A program made the position numbers and the translations under genes. Shown here one piece after another: positions 1 through 8,359 of a DNA stretch of 64,000 nt (its first letter is position 1; each line of letters begins with the position of its first letter). The notes beneath the pieces are model-generated. The model worked only from the letters and a program-made list of their open reading frames with translations, was not told the origin of the DNA and did not search any database. The stretch is from the NCBI GenBank assembly GCA_022711755.1, contig JAKLEA010000030.1:1-64000 (forward strand), given 5' to 3'. Origin of the DNA: Planctomycetota bacterium (GTDB taxonomy: Bacteria > Planctomycetota > Brocadiia > SM23-32 > JAKLEA01).

Positions 1-1
1 G

Positions 2-1402
2 CAGGACGCGGTCATTCGCACGAATGGCTGGATCAATGCCAATGGCACCGGCTATCCGGTCGCGGGTGATCCCGGCCCGGGTGCTGGCCGCAATGGCGGT
101 GACACGGGCAGTGGCGGCGGCTATGGCGGCGGGCGTGGCGGTGGCTTGGAATCCCGCGCATGGGACCTTGCCACGCTCATCACATTGGTCGTACATCCCG
201 AAACATGGAATCCCGACCTTGTTCGCCGCGTTGATTCTTCAGGGTCCATGGGCGGCGGCGGCTACGGCGGCGGCGGTGGCGGCGGTTACGGCGGCGGTGG
301 CGGCGGCGGTTACGGCGGCGGCGGCGGATCAAGCACAAGCCTTCGCGATGTCATTGACGTTGAGGCTTTCGCTGAAGAGGGAATGGAAGCCGGACGCGGC
401 GCCATTCTGATGCGCGGCGGCATGCCGGGCGACATGATCATCCTGCAAACACCGGATATTCATTCCCAGATCGAAGACCTGCTGACAACGCTTCGCAAAC
501 ATCGCAATATGCAGGTGTCGGTTGACGCAAGGTTCCTGGAAGTGAAGGACGACGCGCTGCAGGAATTCGGAATTCAGATCAACAATTTCGTCCCGCACAG
601 ACGGCATCATTACATGTTCACCGACCCGAGCAACTCGGCGCCGATAACCAATCCGGTTCAACCGCCTACTGCGGCGACGCCGACGCCTCCTCCGGGATAC
701 GTCTATTCCGGCCCGTTCCTGAATGAAGGCGACTTCATCAACACCGGAACGACCACGGGCGGCCCCGGCATGAGCATGCGATTCTCGATCTTTGACAGCT
801 TCCATATGAGCGGCATAATTAAAGCCGCCCAGTCGGTTTCAGAATCCGAATCGGTAAGCTGCCCGAGAGTAACGCTCACCAACGGCCAGTTGGGCAGCGT
901 GACGGTCGGAACGGACATCACTTACGTCGGATCATACACGGCCACAAGCGGCATTGCGACGCCCCAGGTCTCGACCGTGCATGACGGCGTGACCTTCGAC
1001 GTTCGTCCGATCATCAGCGCTGATCGCCGTTACGTCTATCTGGAGCTGGCCCCGTCAATCACAAGCGTCACCATACAGGAGTTCCGTTTCGCGGCGCAGT
1101 CCTCCACGACCGGACTTGACGGCGGCAGCCTTGCGACGAACACCGTGCTGCAGATGCCCTCGACGTTCGAGCAGAGCGTCAACACGACGGTTTGCGTTCC
1201 GGATCAGGGCCTTCTGCTGTTGGGCGGCTTGAGCATCCGCAAGGAGCGCACAACGCAGCAGGGTGTTCCCTTCCTGTCCAAGATACCAATCGTCAAGTTG
1301 CTGTTCTCCGGCAACAACACAACGAAAACCCGGAACAACCTGATTATCCTGGTCCGCCCGGAAATCCTCATACAGTCAGAAAAGGAAGCAGAGATTCCTT
1401 AA
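2..1402 (+). CDS. Secretin (GspD/PulD-type outer-membrane channel), 5' end missing
   Basis: The frame is open to the left edge, so this is the last 466 residues of a longer protein. A TTG at 146 lies inside continuous coding and is not a start. Secretins form multimeric outer-membrane gates for type II secretion or type IV pili. Visible here are a periplasmic-ring to channel junction (VDARFLEVKDDALQEFGI, about residues 175-192), the VTVGTDITYVG segment, GVTFDVRPIISAD and the C-terminal secretin signature with VPDQGLLLLGGL, GVPFLSKIPIVKLLF and NNLIILVRPEIL. Two glycine-rich tracts (nt 92-145 and 251-328) precede this core, which is unusual. The gene ends 31 nt before a small anchored protein, probably co-transcribed. 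The family call is firm; which secretion system it serves cannot be told because the partner genes lie outside the window. Confidence 0.9.
   Translation, partial: QDAVIRTNGWINANGTGYPVAGDPGPGAGRNGGDTGSGGGYGGGRGGGLESRAWDLATLITLVVHPETWNPDLVRRVDSSGSMGGGGYGGGGGGGYGGGGGGGYGGGGGSSTSLRDVIDVEAFAEEGMEAGRGAILMRGGMPGDMIILQTPDIHSQIEDLLTTLRKHRNMQVSVDARFLEVKDDALQEFGIQINNFVPHRRHHYMFTDPSNSAPITNPVQPPTAATPTPPPGYVYSGPFLNEGDFINTGTTTGGPGMSMRFSIFDSFHMSGIIKAAQSVSESESVSCPRVTLTNGQLGSVTVGTDITYVGSYTATSGIATPQVSTVHDGVTFDVRPIISADRRYVYLELAPSITSVTIQEFRFAAQSSTTGLDGGSLATNTVLQMPSTFEQSVNTTVCVPDQGLLLLGGLSIRKERTTQQGVPFLSKIPIVKLLFSGNNTTKTRNNLIILVRPEILIQSEKEAEIP
251..328 (+). repeat. In-frame 24-bp tandem repeat encoding Gly7-Tyr
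   Basis: Tyr codons (tac) at 263, 287 and 311 are exactly 24 nt apart and separated by runs of seven GGN glycine codons. This gives three copies of an 8-residue GGGGGGGY unit inside the secretin. Its clean period suggests slippage-prone, length-variable DNA. Confidence 0.85.
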
Positions 1403-1433
1403 TTGACCGGATTGCCGTTTTCTGGAGGAAGCA

Positions 1434-1790
1434 ATGAGCAATTCCGCGCGCAACATGGTCATGGCGGCGTCGGCAGTCTTGGTGTGCGGCCTGCTGATAG
1501 CGCAATCTCTTCGCAAGGCCGAGGCCCAGTCGGAAGGCGCGGCCCAGAACGTGATCGCGGTTGCGGTAGGTTCCTCAGTTCGCAATACGATCGTTCTGTT
1601 CCTGATTGACAGCCGGGAGCAGTCCGTCATGTGCTACGATTACGACGTCGGCGGCGGGGGCGGCTTGAGGCTGAAGGTGGCGCGCACTTACCGCTATGAC
1701 AAGAGTCTGCCGGACTTTGTCAACAGGCGCGATGAAGAAACGCCGGTTGACCGGATGCGCATGATGCTCGAAGGCGGTCCGATGCGATAA
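1434..1790 (+). CDS. Small membrane-anchored protein of unknown function
   Basis: 118 residues. The ATG follows a good ribosome site (GGAGG at about 1423, spacing 6-7). Residues 7-24 form one hydrophobic helix (MVMAASAVLVCGLLIA), an uncleaved anchor or signal. The rest is short and soluble, with a strand-rich stretch (IAVAVGSSVRNTIVLFLID), a YDYD motif, a five-glycine run and LRLKVARTYRYDKSLPDF. I know similar-looking short hypotheticals from planctomycete-like genomes, usually described as reading out a display value then a TYRYD motif, but I cannot name a function. It sits 31 nt after the secretin and before a terminator, so it is the last gene of that transcript and may belong to the same envelope machinery. 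Confidence 0.8.
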   Translation: MSNSARNMVMAASAVLVCGLLIAQSLRKAEAQSEGAAQNVIAVAVGSSVRNTIVLFLIDSREQSVMCYDYDVGGGGGLRLKVARTYRYDKSLPDFVNRRDEETPVDRMRMMLEGGPMR

Positions 1791-1823
1791 GTATCGGAGT
1801 TCTGCCCTAAAAAGTTGAAAACC

Positions 1824-1860
1824 GAAAGCCCGCCCCCGAGAGGCGGGCTTTCTTTTTTTT
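1824..1860 (+). terminator. Rho-independent terminator of the secretin operon
   Basis: A perfect 11-bp stem (1824-1834 with 1842-1852, GAAAGCCCGCC arms) encloses a 7-nt loop and is followed by eight T residues (1853-1860). Confidence 0.95.
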
Positions 1861-1862
1861 GA

Positions 1863-4301
1863 ATGATCATGCCGACATCTCACTCGGACAGACGCCGGCG
1901 AATCGGCCTGATAATCCTTGCCGCCGTCGGCGCGCACGCGTGTATCGCACAGGCAATCCTTCTACGGGAGTTGCTGGTTTCCCTTGCCGGTGTTGAGTGG
2001 ACGATCGGGATGGCGCTGGGTGTATGGCTGTTTGGCGTATGCGTCGGGGCTTTTCAGGGAGAGAGAGGCGATGGGGCTGAGCGGGCTGATGCTGCGCTGC
2101 GCCGACTCTGTGTTACGGTGTGCCTGCTTGGATTAGCGCCGTTTCTGAGCTTGATCGCCACTCGATATGCGAGAGGGATGATCGGCCCTCCGCAGGGCGA
2201 GTTTCCCGGATTCGATTATGCTCTGGCCTATTCTCTGCTTAGTGTCTTTCCGACCGGATATCTGATTGGGGCGATTTTCCCTGCCGCGGCGAGGGCAATG
2301 GAAATGGCCCATGGCTCAGGGGCTAAAAACGCGCGAGAGTCGGACTCATCAGGCATGAACAAGCCGGCGCGCTTGGTTTCTTTGTTATACGCCGCAGAGG
2401 GCATAGGCAGCTTTGCCGGCGGAGTTGTGTGGACTTTGCTCCTTGTCGGAAACTGCCCGGACCTCATAGTGGCGGGATGCTCAGGCGCGATGCTTGCGGG
2501 CATCGGGCTGTTCGCGTGGCCGGGGGCTGCGGTTGCGCGATGGCCGGCTCCCGTTGCCGCCGGATTGCTTCTGGCGGTATCGGTATTCGCCCCCCGGCTC
2601 GAATCGCACAGTGTCGCGGCCCGATGGCGCGCGCTTACTCCGCTGGAGATTGTGGGAATGGCCCAGAGCCGCCACCAGGGCCTGGCGCTGGCCGGACGCG
2701 AGGGGGCTTTCACGCTTTATTCCAACGGTCTTGTCGCGTCAGTGTTTCCCGATGAAGCCGGCAACCGGGAGCGCGCGGCTCTCTTTCTGTCTGCGCATCC
2801 TCACCCCAGACGGGTTCTGGTTCTTGGCGACGCCATAACGGGCCTGGCAGTCGAGATGTTGCGCCTGAACATCGAGAGGCTTGACGCTGTTGAGATTGAC
2901 GATGCGGCAATCAAGCTTGTCAAACCTCATCTGCCGGAGGATGCGCTTAATGCCTTGGCGGACAATCGCCTCCATCTTTATCGCTGCGACGCGCGGCAAT
3001 TCGTCAGGTTGCGCGTAAAGGGGGAGCAGGCGGTTGAACCTTTTCTTTACTCAAGCTCCGCTCAAGGCCCGCATTCGAAGGTTTCGGAAAGCGAACCGTA
3101 TGACCTGATCGTTGTTGACTTCGGCATGCCCGCGAATCTTCTTTCCAACCGGGTCTACACGCGGGAATTCTACATCAACCTGAAATATGTTCTGAATCCC
3201 TGTGGCGTTGTTGTCTGTCGTAACGCCGAAGTCGGGGAGTACTGGGAAGGCGATGGCTGGCGTTACGCGCTCTGCATGAGGAGCACTCTGAAGTCTGCCT
3301 TCAAGAAAGTTATTGCGAGCTTGGATATGGGGTTTTATCTGTTCGCATCAGACTCGGCGGCCAGCCTTGCGACGGATGCCGGGGTGTTGGCGACTAGATT
3401 TGCGGGTCTGGGCGGCGACGGCATACAGGGCAACCTGGTCGGTTGGCATTTTCCGGTTGAGCGCGTGGCCGCATTCGAGGAAAAGGCGGAGGCGGCCGGA
3501 CTTCGCCCGATCAATTCGGATTCCGTTCCCCGCGCGTGCCATCTTTATCAGAAATTGCTGTGGGCGCGGTCGAGCAGCTTGACGGATCGGATTATGTCGC
3601 GCATCAGCGCGCGACAGCGCGCAGTCAGAGGCGTCTTCCCGCGGGTCGTGGAGGCGGCAAATCCACGGATGCTTTTCCTGCCAGTCGGGTTGATCCTGGT
3701 TGTTTTAGCATGGCTCAGACTCAAAAGAAGGCGGGAGGCCATGCGCTCAGTCTGTGCGTTCTGGGCGATCGGCAGCGGGGGATTCGCGGCAATGGCTTCG
3801 CAGACGCTTCTGCTGTTTATGTATCAGAGTAGGTTTGGATTCGTTTTTGAAAAGGTCGGCCTTCTGACTGCCTTGTTCATGCTCGGGCTTACTGTTGCCG
3901 GTCTGTCCGGAGCCGCGCTGACGAGGCGCGGAAGACGGTTCGGGCTTCTGGTCGTGGCAGAGATTGCGATGACGGCTGCGCCGGCTGGTCTGGCGCTGCT
4001 CCCAAGCGCCGGGATGGGCTCTGAATGGGCGGTTGCAACCGCGATGTCGGTCCTGGGCGCGCTTACAGGATTTGACTATGTGCTTTGCGCAGCTCTCTAT
4101 GGAACCGGGCCAATGGAAGCGAAGAAGATTGCCGGACGACTTAATGCCGCGGATAATCTCGGCGCGCTTCTGGGCGCTTTCTGCGCGGCGGCGGCGATGC
4201 CGGTCTGGGGCGTCGGAGGCGTCTGCCTGGCGGCCGGGATTCTGAAAGGCGGAAGCCTGCTGTGCCTGGCCGCCTTGAGGAGTTCGAGCTGGAAGTTCTA
4301 A
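1863..4301 (+). CDS. Multi-pass membrane protein with spermidine-synthase-like domain
   Basis: 812 residues. Hydrophobic helices fill residues 14-65, 80-140 and 170-245, a Rossmann-type domain spans about 275-560, and more helices follow from about 595 to the end. The central domain shows the SAM-binding strand VLVLGDAITG (318-327), the acidic DAVEIDD (341-347) and LIVVDFGMP (415-423). This is the layout of the fused transporter/spermidine-synthase family. The usual catalytic Asp pair of aminopropyltransferases (DSSD or DAYD) is replaced by DFGMP, so polyamine synthesis is doubtful; methyl or aminopropyl transfer to an unknown substrate is possible. The start has no Shine-Dalgarno because it abuts the terminator T-run; ATG at 1869 is an alternative. 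It is transcribed separately from the secretin. Confidence 0.8.
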   Translation: MIMPTSHSDRRRRIGLIILAAVGAHACIAQAILLRELLVSLAGVEWTIGMALGVWLFGVCVGAFQGERGDGAERADAALRRLCVTVCLLGLAPFLSLIATRYARGMIGPPQGEFPGFDYALAYSLLSVFPTGYLIGAIFPAAARAMEMAHGSGAKNARESDSSGMNKPARLVSLLYAAEGIGSFAGGVVWTLLLVGNCPDLIVAGCSGAMLAGIGLFAWPGAAVARWPAPVAAGLLLAVSVFAPRLESHSVAARWRALTPLEIVGMAQSRHQGLALAGREGAFTLYSNGLVASVFPDEAGNRERAALFLSAHPHPRRVLVLGDAITGLAVEMLRLNIERLDAVEIDDAAIKLVKPHLPEDALNALADNRLHLYRCDARQFVRLRVKGEQAVEPFLYSSSAQGPHSKVSESEPYDLIVVDFGMPANLLSNRVYTREFYINLKYVLNPCGVVVCRNAEVGEYWEGDGWRYALCMRSTLKSAFKKVIASLDMGFYLFASDSAASLATDAGVLATRFAGLGGDGIQGNLVGWHFPVERVAAFEEKAEAAGLRPINSDSVPRACHLYQKLLWARSSSLTDRIMSRISARQRAVRGVFPRVVEAANPRMLFLPVGLILVVLAWLRLKRRREAMRSVCAFWAIGSGGFAAMASQTLLLFMYQSRFGFVFEKVGLLTALFMLGLTVAGLSGAALTRRGRRFGLLVVAEIAMTAAPAGLALLPSAGMGSEWAVATAMSVLGALTGFDYVLCAALYGTGPMEAKKIAGRLNAADNLGALLGAFCAAAAMPVWGVGGVCLAAGILKGGSLLCLAALRSSSWKF

Positions 4302-4456
4302 TAAAAGTCCTGTGCTCATGCGCAATGTCCCAAATCCGACGCGTTAGTTCAATGTCGCCGATACGGAAACATAAGGATTGAGAGGATTGCCGAATCGTCC
4401 CGCGCCGGATAATCTGTGTCAGGCGTATTCCACGGATACGACACAAGGAGGAACCG

Positions 4457-5773
4457 ATGAGAGCGACATGTCTCGCTGGATGTCTGGCAATGTGGGCGGC
4501 GATGCCCGTCATAAATGCCGTTGCTCAGGAAGCCGCGCAGGCCCCGTCCGGACCGGCGTTCGACGTCAGGGACTTCGGGGCGATCTGCGACGGAAAAAGC
4601 GACGACACCGCCGCTATACAGAAGGCGCTGAACGCCGCCGCGGCGAAGGGCGGCGTTGTGAATCTCCCGGCGGGGAACCTGCTCCTGAAGGGGCACATCG
4701 CCATCCCGTCAGGCGTGGCGCTCAAGGGCCGCTGGACCGCGCCGCATCACGCGATGGTCGCCGCCAATACCACGCTGCTGGCCACGGAGGGGGAGGGCAA
4801 GGAGGACGGTGAACCGTTCATCATGATGGAGCAGTCGTCGTCCCTCTCCGGCGTGACGATCCATTATCCCGGCCAGAACATTGACGCTGTCAAGGCATAC
4901 CCCTGGACCATCCGCGGGCGAATGATGCACGTGACGATTCAGGACGTGACACTGACGAATTCCTACAAGGGAATTGACTTCGGGACGCACCACGGCGAGT
5001 TGCACACGATCCGCAACGTCTTCGGCTCGTGCCTGAAGATGGGCGTCTACGTCAACAACTGCACGGACATAGGCCGCATCGAGAACGTGCACTTCAACCC
5101 GCATTACTGGGCCAGGTCCGGCGCGGCAAACGCCCCGCGCGGGGACCAGTGGGAAAAATATCTCCAGTACGTCCGGGAAAACCTTGTCGCCTTCACCTTC
5201 GGCAGGTCGGACTGGGAATTCGTCTTTAATACATTCTGTTACGGGGCGAAGATCGGATATCACTTTGTCAGGACGCCGGAGGGCGAATGCAACGGCAACT
5301 TTCTCGGCATAGCCTCCGACGGCGGACCGGTTTGCGTGCAGGCGGACGGCGTCGCCCCCTACGGCGTGCTGATCACGAACGGGGAGTTTGTCGCCATGAA
5401 TCACCCTGACGCAGTGGCGATTGTCACGGGGGACAAGTTCGATGGCGCGCTCCAATTGGCCAACTGCGCCTTCTGGGGGCCGGCGAAGAAAATCGCGGAA
5501 CTTCGCGGAAAGGGCCATGTGAGCTTCCGCCAGTGCAATGTCTGCGATTGGGGCGGGAAGGACGGCAAATCGCCGGCCTTCCATATTCTGGGCGGCGACG
5601 CGCATGTCACCGGCTGCCGCTTCACGCGTGACCGGCTTCACTTCCTGATCGAACCTGGCGCGGACGGCGTCATAATCTCAGAGAACTTTTTCCGCGAGAA
5701 AATGATTATCCAGGGCGACAAGGTCAAGGGCGCGCTGATCGTTCGAGACAACCTGGAACGCAAGAAGGATTGA
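4457..5773 (+). CDS. Secreted right-handed beta-helix (pectate-lyase-superfamily) protein
   Basis: 438 residues with a strong ribosome site (AAGGAGG, spacing 6) and a signal peptide (residues 1-24, ending VAQEA). Residues 34-80 (FDVRDFGAICDGKSDDTAAI, then VVNLPAGNLLLKG) are the classic N-terminal signature of the Pectate_lyase_3/GH28-like fold. The rest has regularly spaced short strands with Asn ladders (for example VYVNNCTDIGRIENVHF), as in parallel beta-helices. A carbohydrate-active role (polysaccharide lyase or hydrolase) outside the cytoplasm is likely, but no catalytic triad can be assigned by eye. It is a single gene, with 155 nt of non-coding DNA before it. Confidence 0.85.
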   Translation: MRATCLAGCLAMWAAMPVINAVAQEAAQAPSGPAFDVRDFGAICDGKSDDTAAIQKALNAAAAKGGVVNLPAGNLLLKGHIAIPSGVALKGRWTAPHHAMVAANTTLLATEGEGKEDGEPFIMMEQSSSLSGVTIHYPGQNIDAVKAYPWTIRGRMMHVTIQDVTLTNSYKGIDFGTHHGELHTIRNVFGSCLKMGVYVNNCTDIGRIENVHFNPHYWARSGAANAPRGDQWEKYLQYVRENLVAFTFGRSDWEFVFNTFCYGAKIGYHFVRTPEGECNGNFLGIASDGGPVCVQADGVAPYGVLITNGEFVAMNHPDAVAIVTGDKFDGALQLANCAFWGPAKKIAELRGKGHVSFRQCNVCDWGGKDGKSPAFHILGGDAHVTGCRFTRDRLHFLIEPGADGVIISENFFREKMIIQGDKVKGALIVRDNLERKKD

Positions 5774-5794
5774 ATCCGGAGCGAGAGTCGGAGC

Positions 5795-6469
5795 TTATTT
5801 CGACGCGCTTTCGCGTCCGTTTCCGTTCGCCAGCGCGCGCGCCAGCTCTGTCCGGAATGATTCCATATTAAGGTTCTTCCCGGGGCATTTTGTGTGCGCG
5901 TCAGGAACTTCGCAGTGGCCGATCACGCTCTCCGGCGGAATCTTGCAGGCGATGCACAACTGGCGGCATATCTCCGTCACAGAGCGAATCTGCTGTGCCG
6001 TAGGCCGCGTTTCCTCAACGTTCCCCACGATGCAAATGCCGATGCCGTGGCTGTTATAATAATTATTGCCGCAGTGCGCCCCCGCGCCCTGCGCCTCCCA
6101 GCGCGGTCCCGGTTCGATCTGGCCGTCGCCGGAATCCGTCCCGTTGCCGATGACGAAGTGATAGGCCAGTCCGCCGGACCACTTTTTCTTGTCGCGGTGG
6201 TAGGCGTCGAATTTTGCGGCGTTGCCAGTCGGCGTTGCGCTGTGATGGATGACGATGTAACGCCAGTCGCCAAGTTCCGCGTTGCGGTGCGCGATGGCGC
6301 GGGCGATTCTCGCCTCCATGCGCTCCTGCGTTTCGTCCTCGCTCGGAATGTCCATACGATTGTGAAGGACGAACGCGCGGGACGCGATCAGCATCACGCC
6401 GGCGACCAGCGCGGTCATGACCACAAGGTACGGAGCTAGCAGTTTTTTCCAGAGCGGTTTGCTGGGCAC
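5795..6469 (-). CDS. Membrane-anchored N-acetylmuramoyl-L-alanine amidase (PGRP/Amidase_2 fold)
   Basis: 224 residues beginning at GTG. A short basic N-terminus is followed by a helix (about 11-33), so the enzyme is anchored with its domain in the periplasm. It would cleave the MurNAc-L-Ala bond of peptidoglycan. The zinc ligands of the T7-lysozyme type are present: His75/76 in VIHHSA, His185 in IGHCEV and Cys195 in TKCPGK, with the neighbouring catalytic Lys194 and a Tyr103 in LAYHFVIG. No good Shine-Dalgarno precedes the GTG; an ATG at 6418 would cut the anchor in half. It lies downstream of dapB on the same strand, a fitting neighbour for cell-wall metabolism. Confidence 0.88.
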   Translation of the reverse strand: MPSKPLWKKLLAPYLVVMTALVAGVMLIASRAFVLHNRMDIPSEDETQERMEARIARAIAHRNAELGDWRYIVIHHSATPTGNAAKFDAYHRDKKKWSGGLAYHFVIGNGTDSGDGQIEPGPRWEAQGAGAHCGNNYYNSHGIGICIVGNVEETRPTAQQIRSVTEICRQLCIACKIPPESVIGHCEVPDAHTKCPGKNLNMESFRTELARALANGNGRESASK

Positions 6470-6595
6470 TTTGTATCAGCGTAATGTCAGCCGGCGACCG
6501 GCGGGAATGAAGAGAGGCCGCCTCTCCAACGGCCCCTTATGAATCGCCGAATTATAGCAGTCCGACCGGGAAGGCGTGAACTTTTTCCCTGCTGA

Positions 6596-7408
6596 TCATC
6601 CTGCCGGTCTGGCAATTCCCAGCACGTCTGCCATTGAATACATGCCTGCGGGTTTGCCGGTCAGATATCGCGCGGCGCGAAGCGCGCCGGACGCGAACGT
6701 GTCCCGGTTGTGCGCCCGGTGCGTCACCTCGATCCTCTCCCCCCCAGTGCTGAAGAATACCGTGTGATCGCCGACGACGTCCCCCGCGCGCACGGCATGG
6801 ATCGCCATTTCGTCGCGCGGACGCGGCCCGATGATGCCCTGGCGTCCGTAGATGGCATTCTCTTCGATTGTCCAGTTCCTGGCCTTGCAGACGGAATCAG
6901 CCAGCGCCTTCGCCGTGCCGCTTGGCGCGTCTTTCTTCTGATTGTGATGAATCTCGATAATCTCGACGTCGTAGGCTTCGCCCAGTGTCTTCGTCAGTTC
7001 GCTCACCATCCACAGCAGGACATTGACGCCAACGCTCATGTTCGCGGCCAGTATGCAAGGGACCTTCTTTGAGGCTTCTCGCACTTGTGCCGCATGCTCA
7101 CAGGTCAAGCCGGTTGTGCCGATGACGAGCGCGACGCCCTTCTCGGCGGCCTCTGCCGCGCGCTTTACGGTCGCCTCCGGACTGGAAAAGTCAATAAGAA
7201 CGTCCGGGATGACGCCGGCGGGCCACTCGCTCGATACCTGGACGCCGCGCGCTGCCGTTCCGATCAACTGGCCGAAATCCTTCCCGATGTCCGAATGCCC
7301 GGCGGTTTCGAGCGCCGGGGCGATCTCAATGTCGCCGGCCTCAGCCGCCAGCGTCGCTATCCTCCGGCCCATCCTGCCGCAGGCCCCGTTGATGCCGATG
7401 CGTATCAT
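6596..7408 (-). CDS. dapB: 4-hydroxy-tetrahydrodipicolinate reductase
   Basis: 270 residues, the normal family length, once the start is placed at ATG 7408 (GGGAG Shine-Dalgarno, spacing 8) instead of the over-long frame. The enzyme reduces 4-hydroxy-tetrahydrodipicolinate with NAD(P)H in lysine/diaminopimelate synthesis. Seen directly are the dinucleotide motif GACGRMGRRI (residues 7-16), the substrate and catalytic signature EIHHNQKKDAPSGTAK, and the FSTGGERIEVTHRAHNRDTFA C-terminal strand region. It lies in a minus-strand run with plsY, a glycosyltransferase and a hydrolase. No dapA-type partner is adjacent; the DHDPS-family gene at 21104 belongs to a catabolic locus. Confidence 0.97.
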   Translation of the reverse strand: MIRIGINGACGRMGRRIATLAAEAGDIEIAPALETAGHSDIGKDFGQLIGTAARGVQVSSEWPAGVIPDVLIDFSSPEATVKRAAEAAEKGVALVIGTTGLTCEHAAQVREASKKVPCILAANMSVGVNVLLWMVSELTKTLGEAYDVEIIEIHHNQKKDAPSGTAKALADSVCKARNWTIEENAIYGRQGIIGPRPRDEMAIHAVRAGDVVGDHTVFFSTGGERIEVTHRAHNRDTFASGALRAARYLTGKPAGMYSMADVLGIARPAG

Positions 7409-7504
7409 CTTTCCGACTCCCTTATGTTGATGCCAATGTTCGAAGCGTAGCTGCAACCGCGACGGCAAGAGAGTATTTGCGAGATGCCCGGGATTCAAGC
7501 CATT

Positions 7505-8341
7505 TCACTTCTGCCGGCTCGCGGCATCCAGACATTTGCGGACAAAACTCCGCCATCGGTCCCAGTATTGCTTTCCGCCGACAATGTAGCAATCGGCGTG
7601 ATGGCCGTCCTCCACGAGAAGAAATTCCTTCGGCCCGGATGCCGCCTCGTAGAGCCGCCTGCCCATGCCCGGCGGTATCAGCTCGTCGTCGGTTCCGTGT
7701 ATGAAAAGGATTGGCGCGCTGATTCGCGAAACTTTTGCGACGTTCTCGAAGCGGTTCCGGACGATGTGTCTGATCCCCGGGATCGGGAAGTTGGCGGCCG
7801 TGACATCGGGGATCGAGGTGAATGTCGCCTCAAGGATCACCCCGGCGCATTTCCTCCGCAGCGCAAGCTCGCAGGCTGCCCCGCCACCCAGCGAGCTGCC
7901 GAAGACGATGATCTTTTCGGGCGGGATGCTTTTCTCCTTGACCAGAAAATCGAAGACCGCCTCGGCGTCGGCGTACAGCCCCTGCTCGGTCGGCCTGCCT
8001 TCGCTTGATCCGTATCCCCTGTAGTCCGGCGCAAGAACGTTGGCCGTGATTTCACGCCGGATCATTGCGATCACGTCATCCCAGTCGCTGATATTCCCGG
8101 CGTTGCCGTGGAAGAAGATAATGGTAGCGTCTGCTGCCGGATGGATTGCGTGCCAGGCGTGAAGCGTCACGCCATCGGATGTCCGGATATGGCAGTCCTG
8201 AACGCATGTCCCGCAGCTCTCTGGCATCAGACCTTCGGGCGGGCCTTTCGACGGGACGAAGAGCAGGCGATTCTCTATTCGCGGCAGAACCGTAAATACA
8301 AGAATGGCGATGAAGGCGATTGCCAGGATTATTTGCAGCAT
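7505..8341 (-). CDS. Membrane-anchored alpha/beta hydrolase
   Basis: 278 residues. An N-terminal helix (2-20) anchors it. The fold shows the oxyanion motif FFHGNAGNISDWDD, the nucleophile elbow FGSSLGGG (Ser of GSSLG), an acidic residue in IHGTDDELIPP and the catalytic His in DGHHADCY. This is the serine-aminopeptidase/BAAT-like group, often called bem46-like or YqkD-like esterases; the substrate is unknown. It starts 19 nt after the glycosyltransferase stop and is likely the third gene of the plsY-GT-hydrolase transcript. Confidence 0.85.
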   Translation of the reverse strand: MLQIILAIAFIAILVFTVLPRIENRLLFVPSKGPPEGLMPESCGTCVQDCHIRTSDGVTLHAWHAIHPAADATIIFFHGNAGNISDWDDVIAMIRREITANVLAPDYRGYGSSEGRPTEQGLYADAEAVFDFLVKEKSIPPEKIIVFGSSLGGGAACELALRRKCAGVILEATFTSIPDVTAANFPIPGIRHIVRNRFENVAKVSRISAPILFIHGTDDELIPPGMGRRLYEAASGPKEFLLVEDGHHADCYIVGGKQYWDRWRSFVRKCLDAASRQK

Positions 8342-8359
8342 CCTCAGAACCCCCGGCGA

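Noticed and set aside
6512..6526. Hairpin GAGAGG/CCTCTC after dapB as a terminator
   Set aside because: Stem of only 6 bp and no T-run on the dapB strand.
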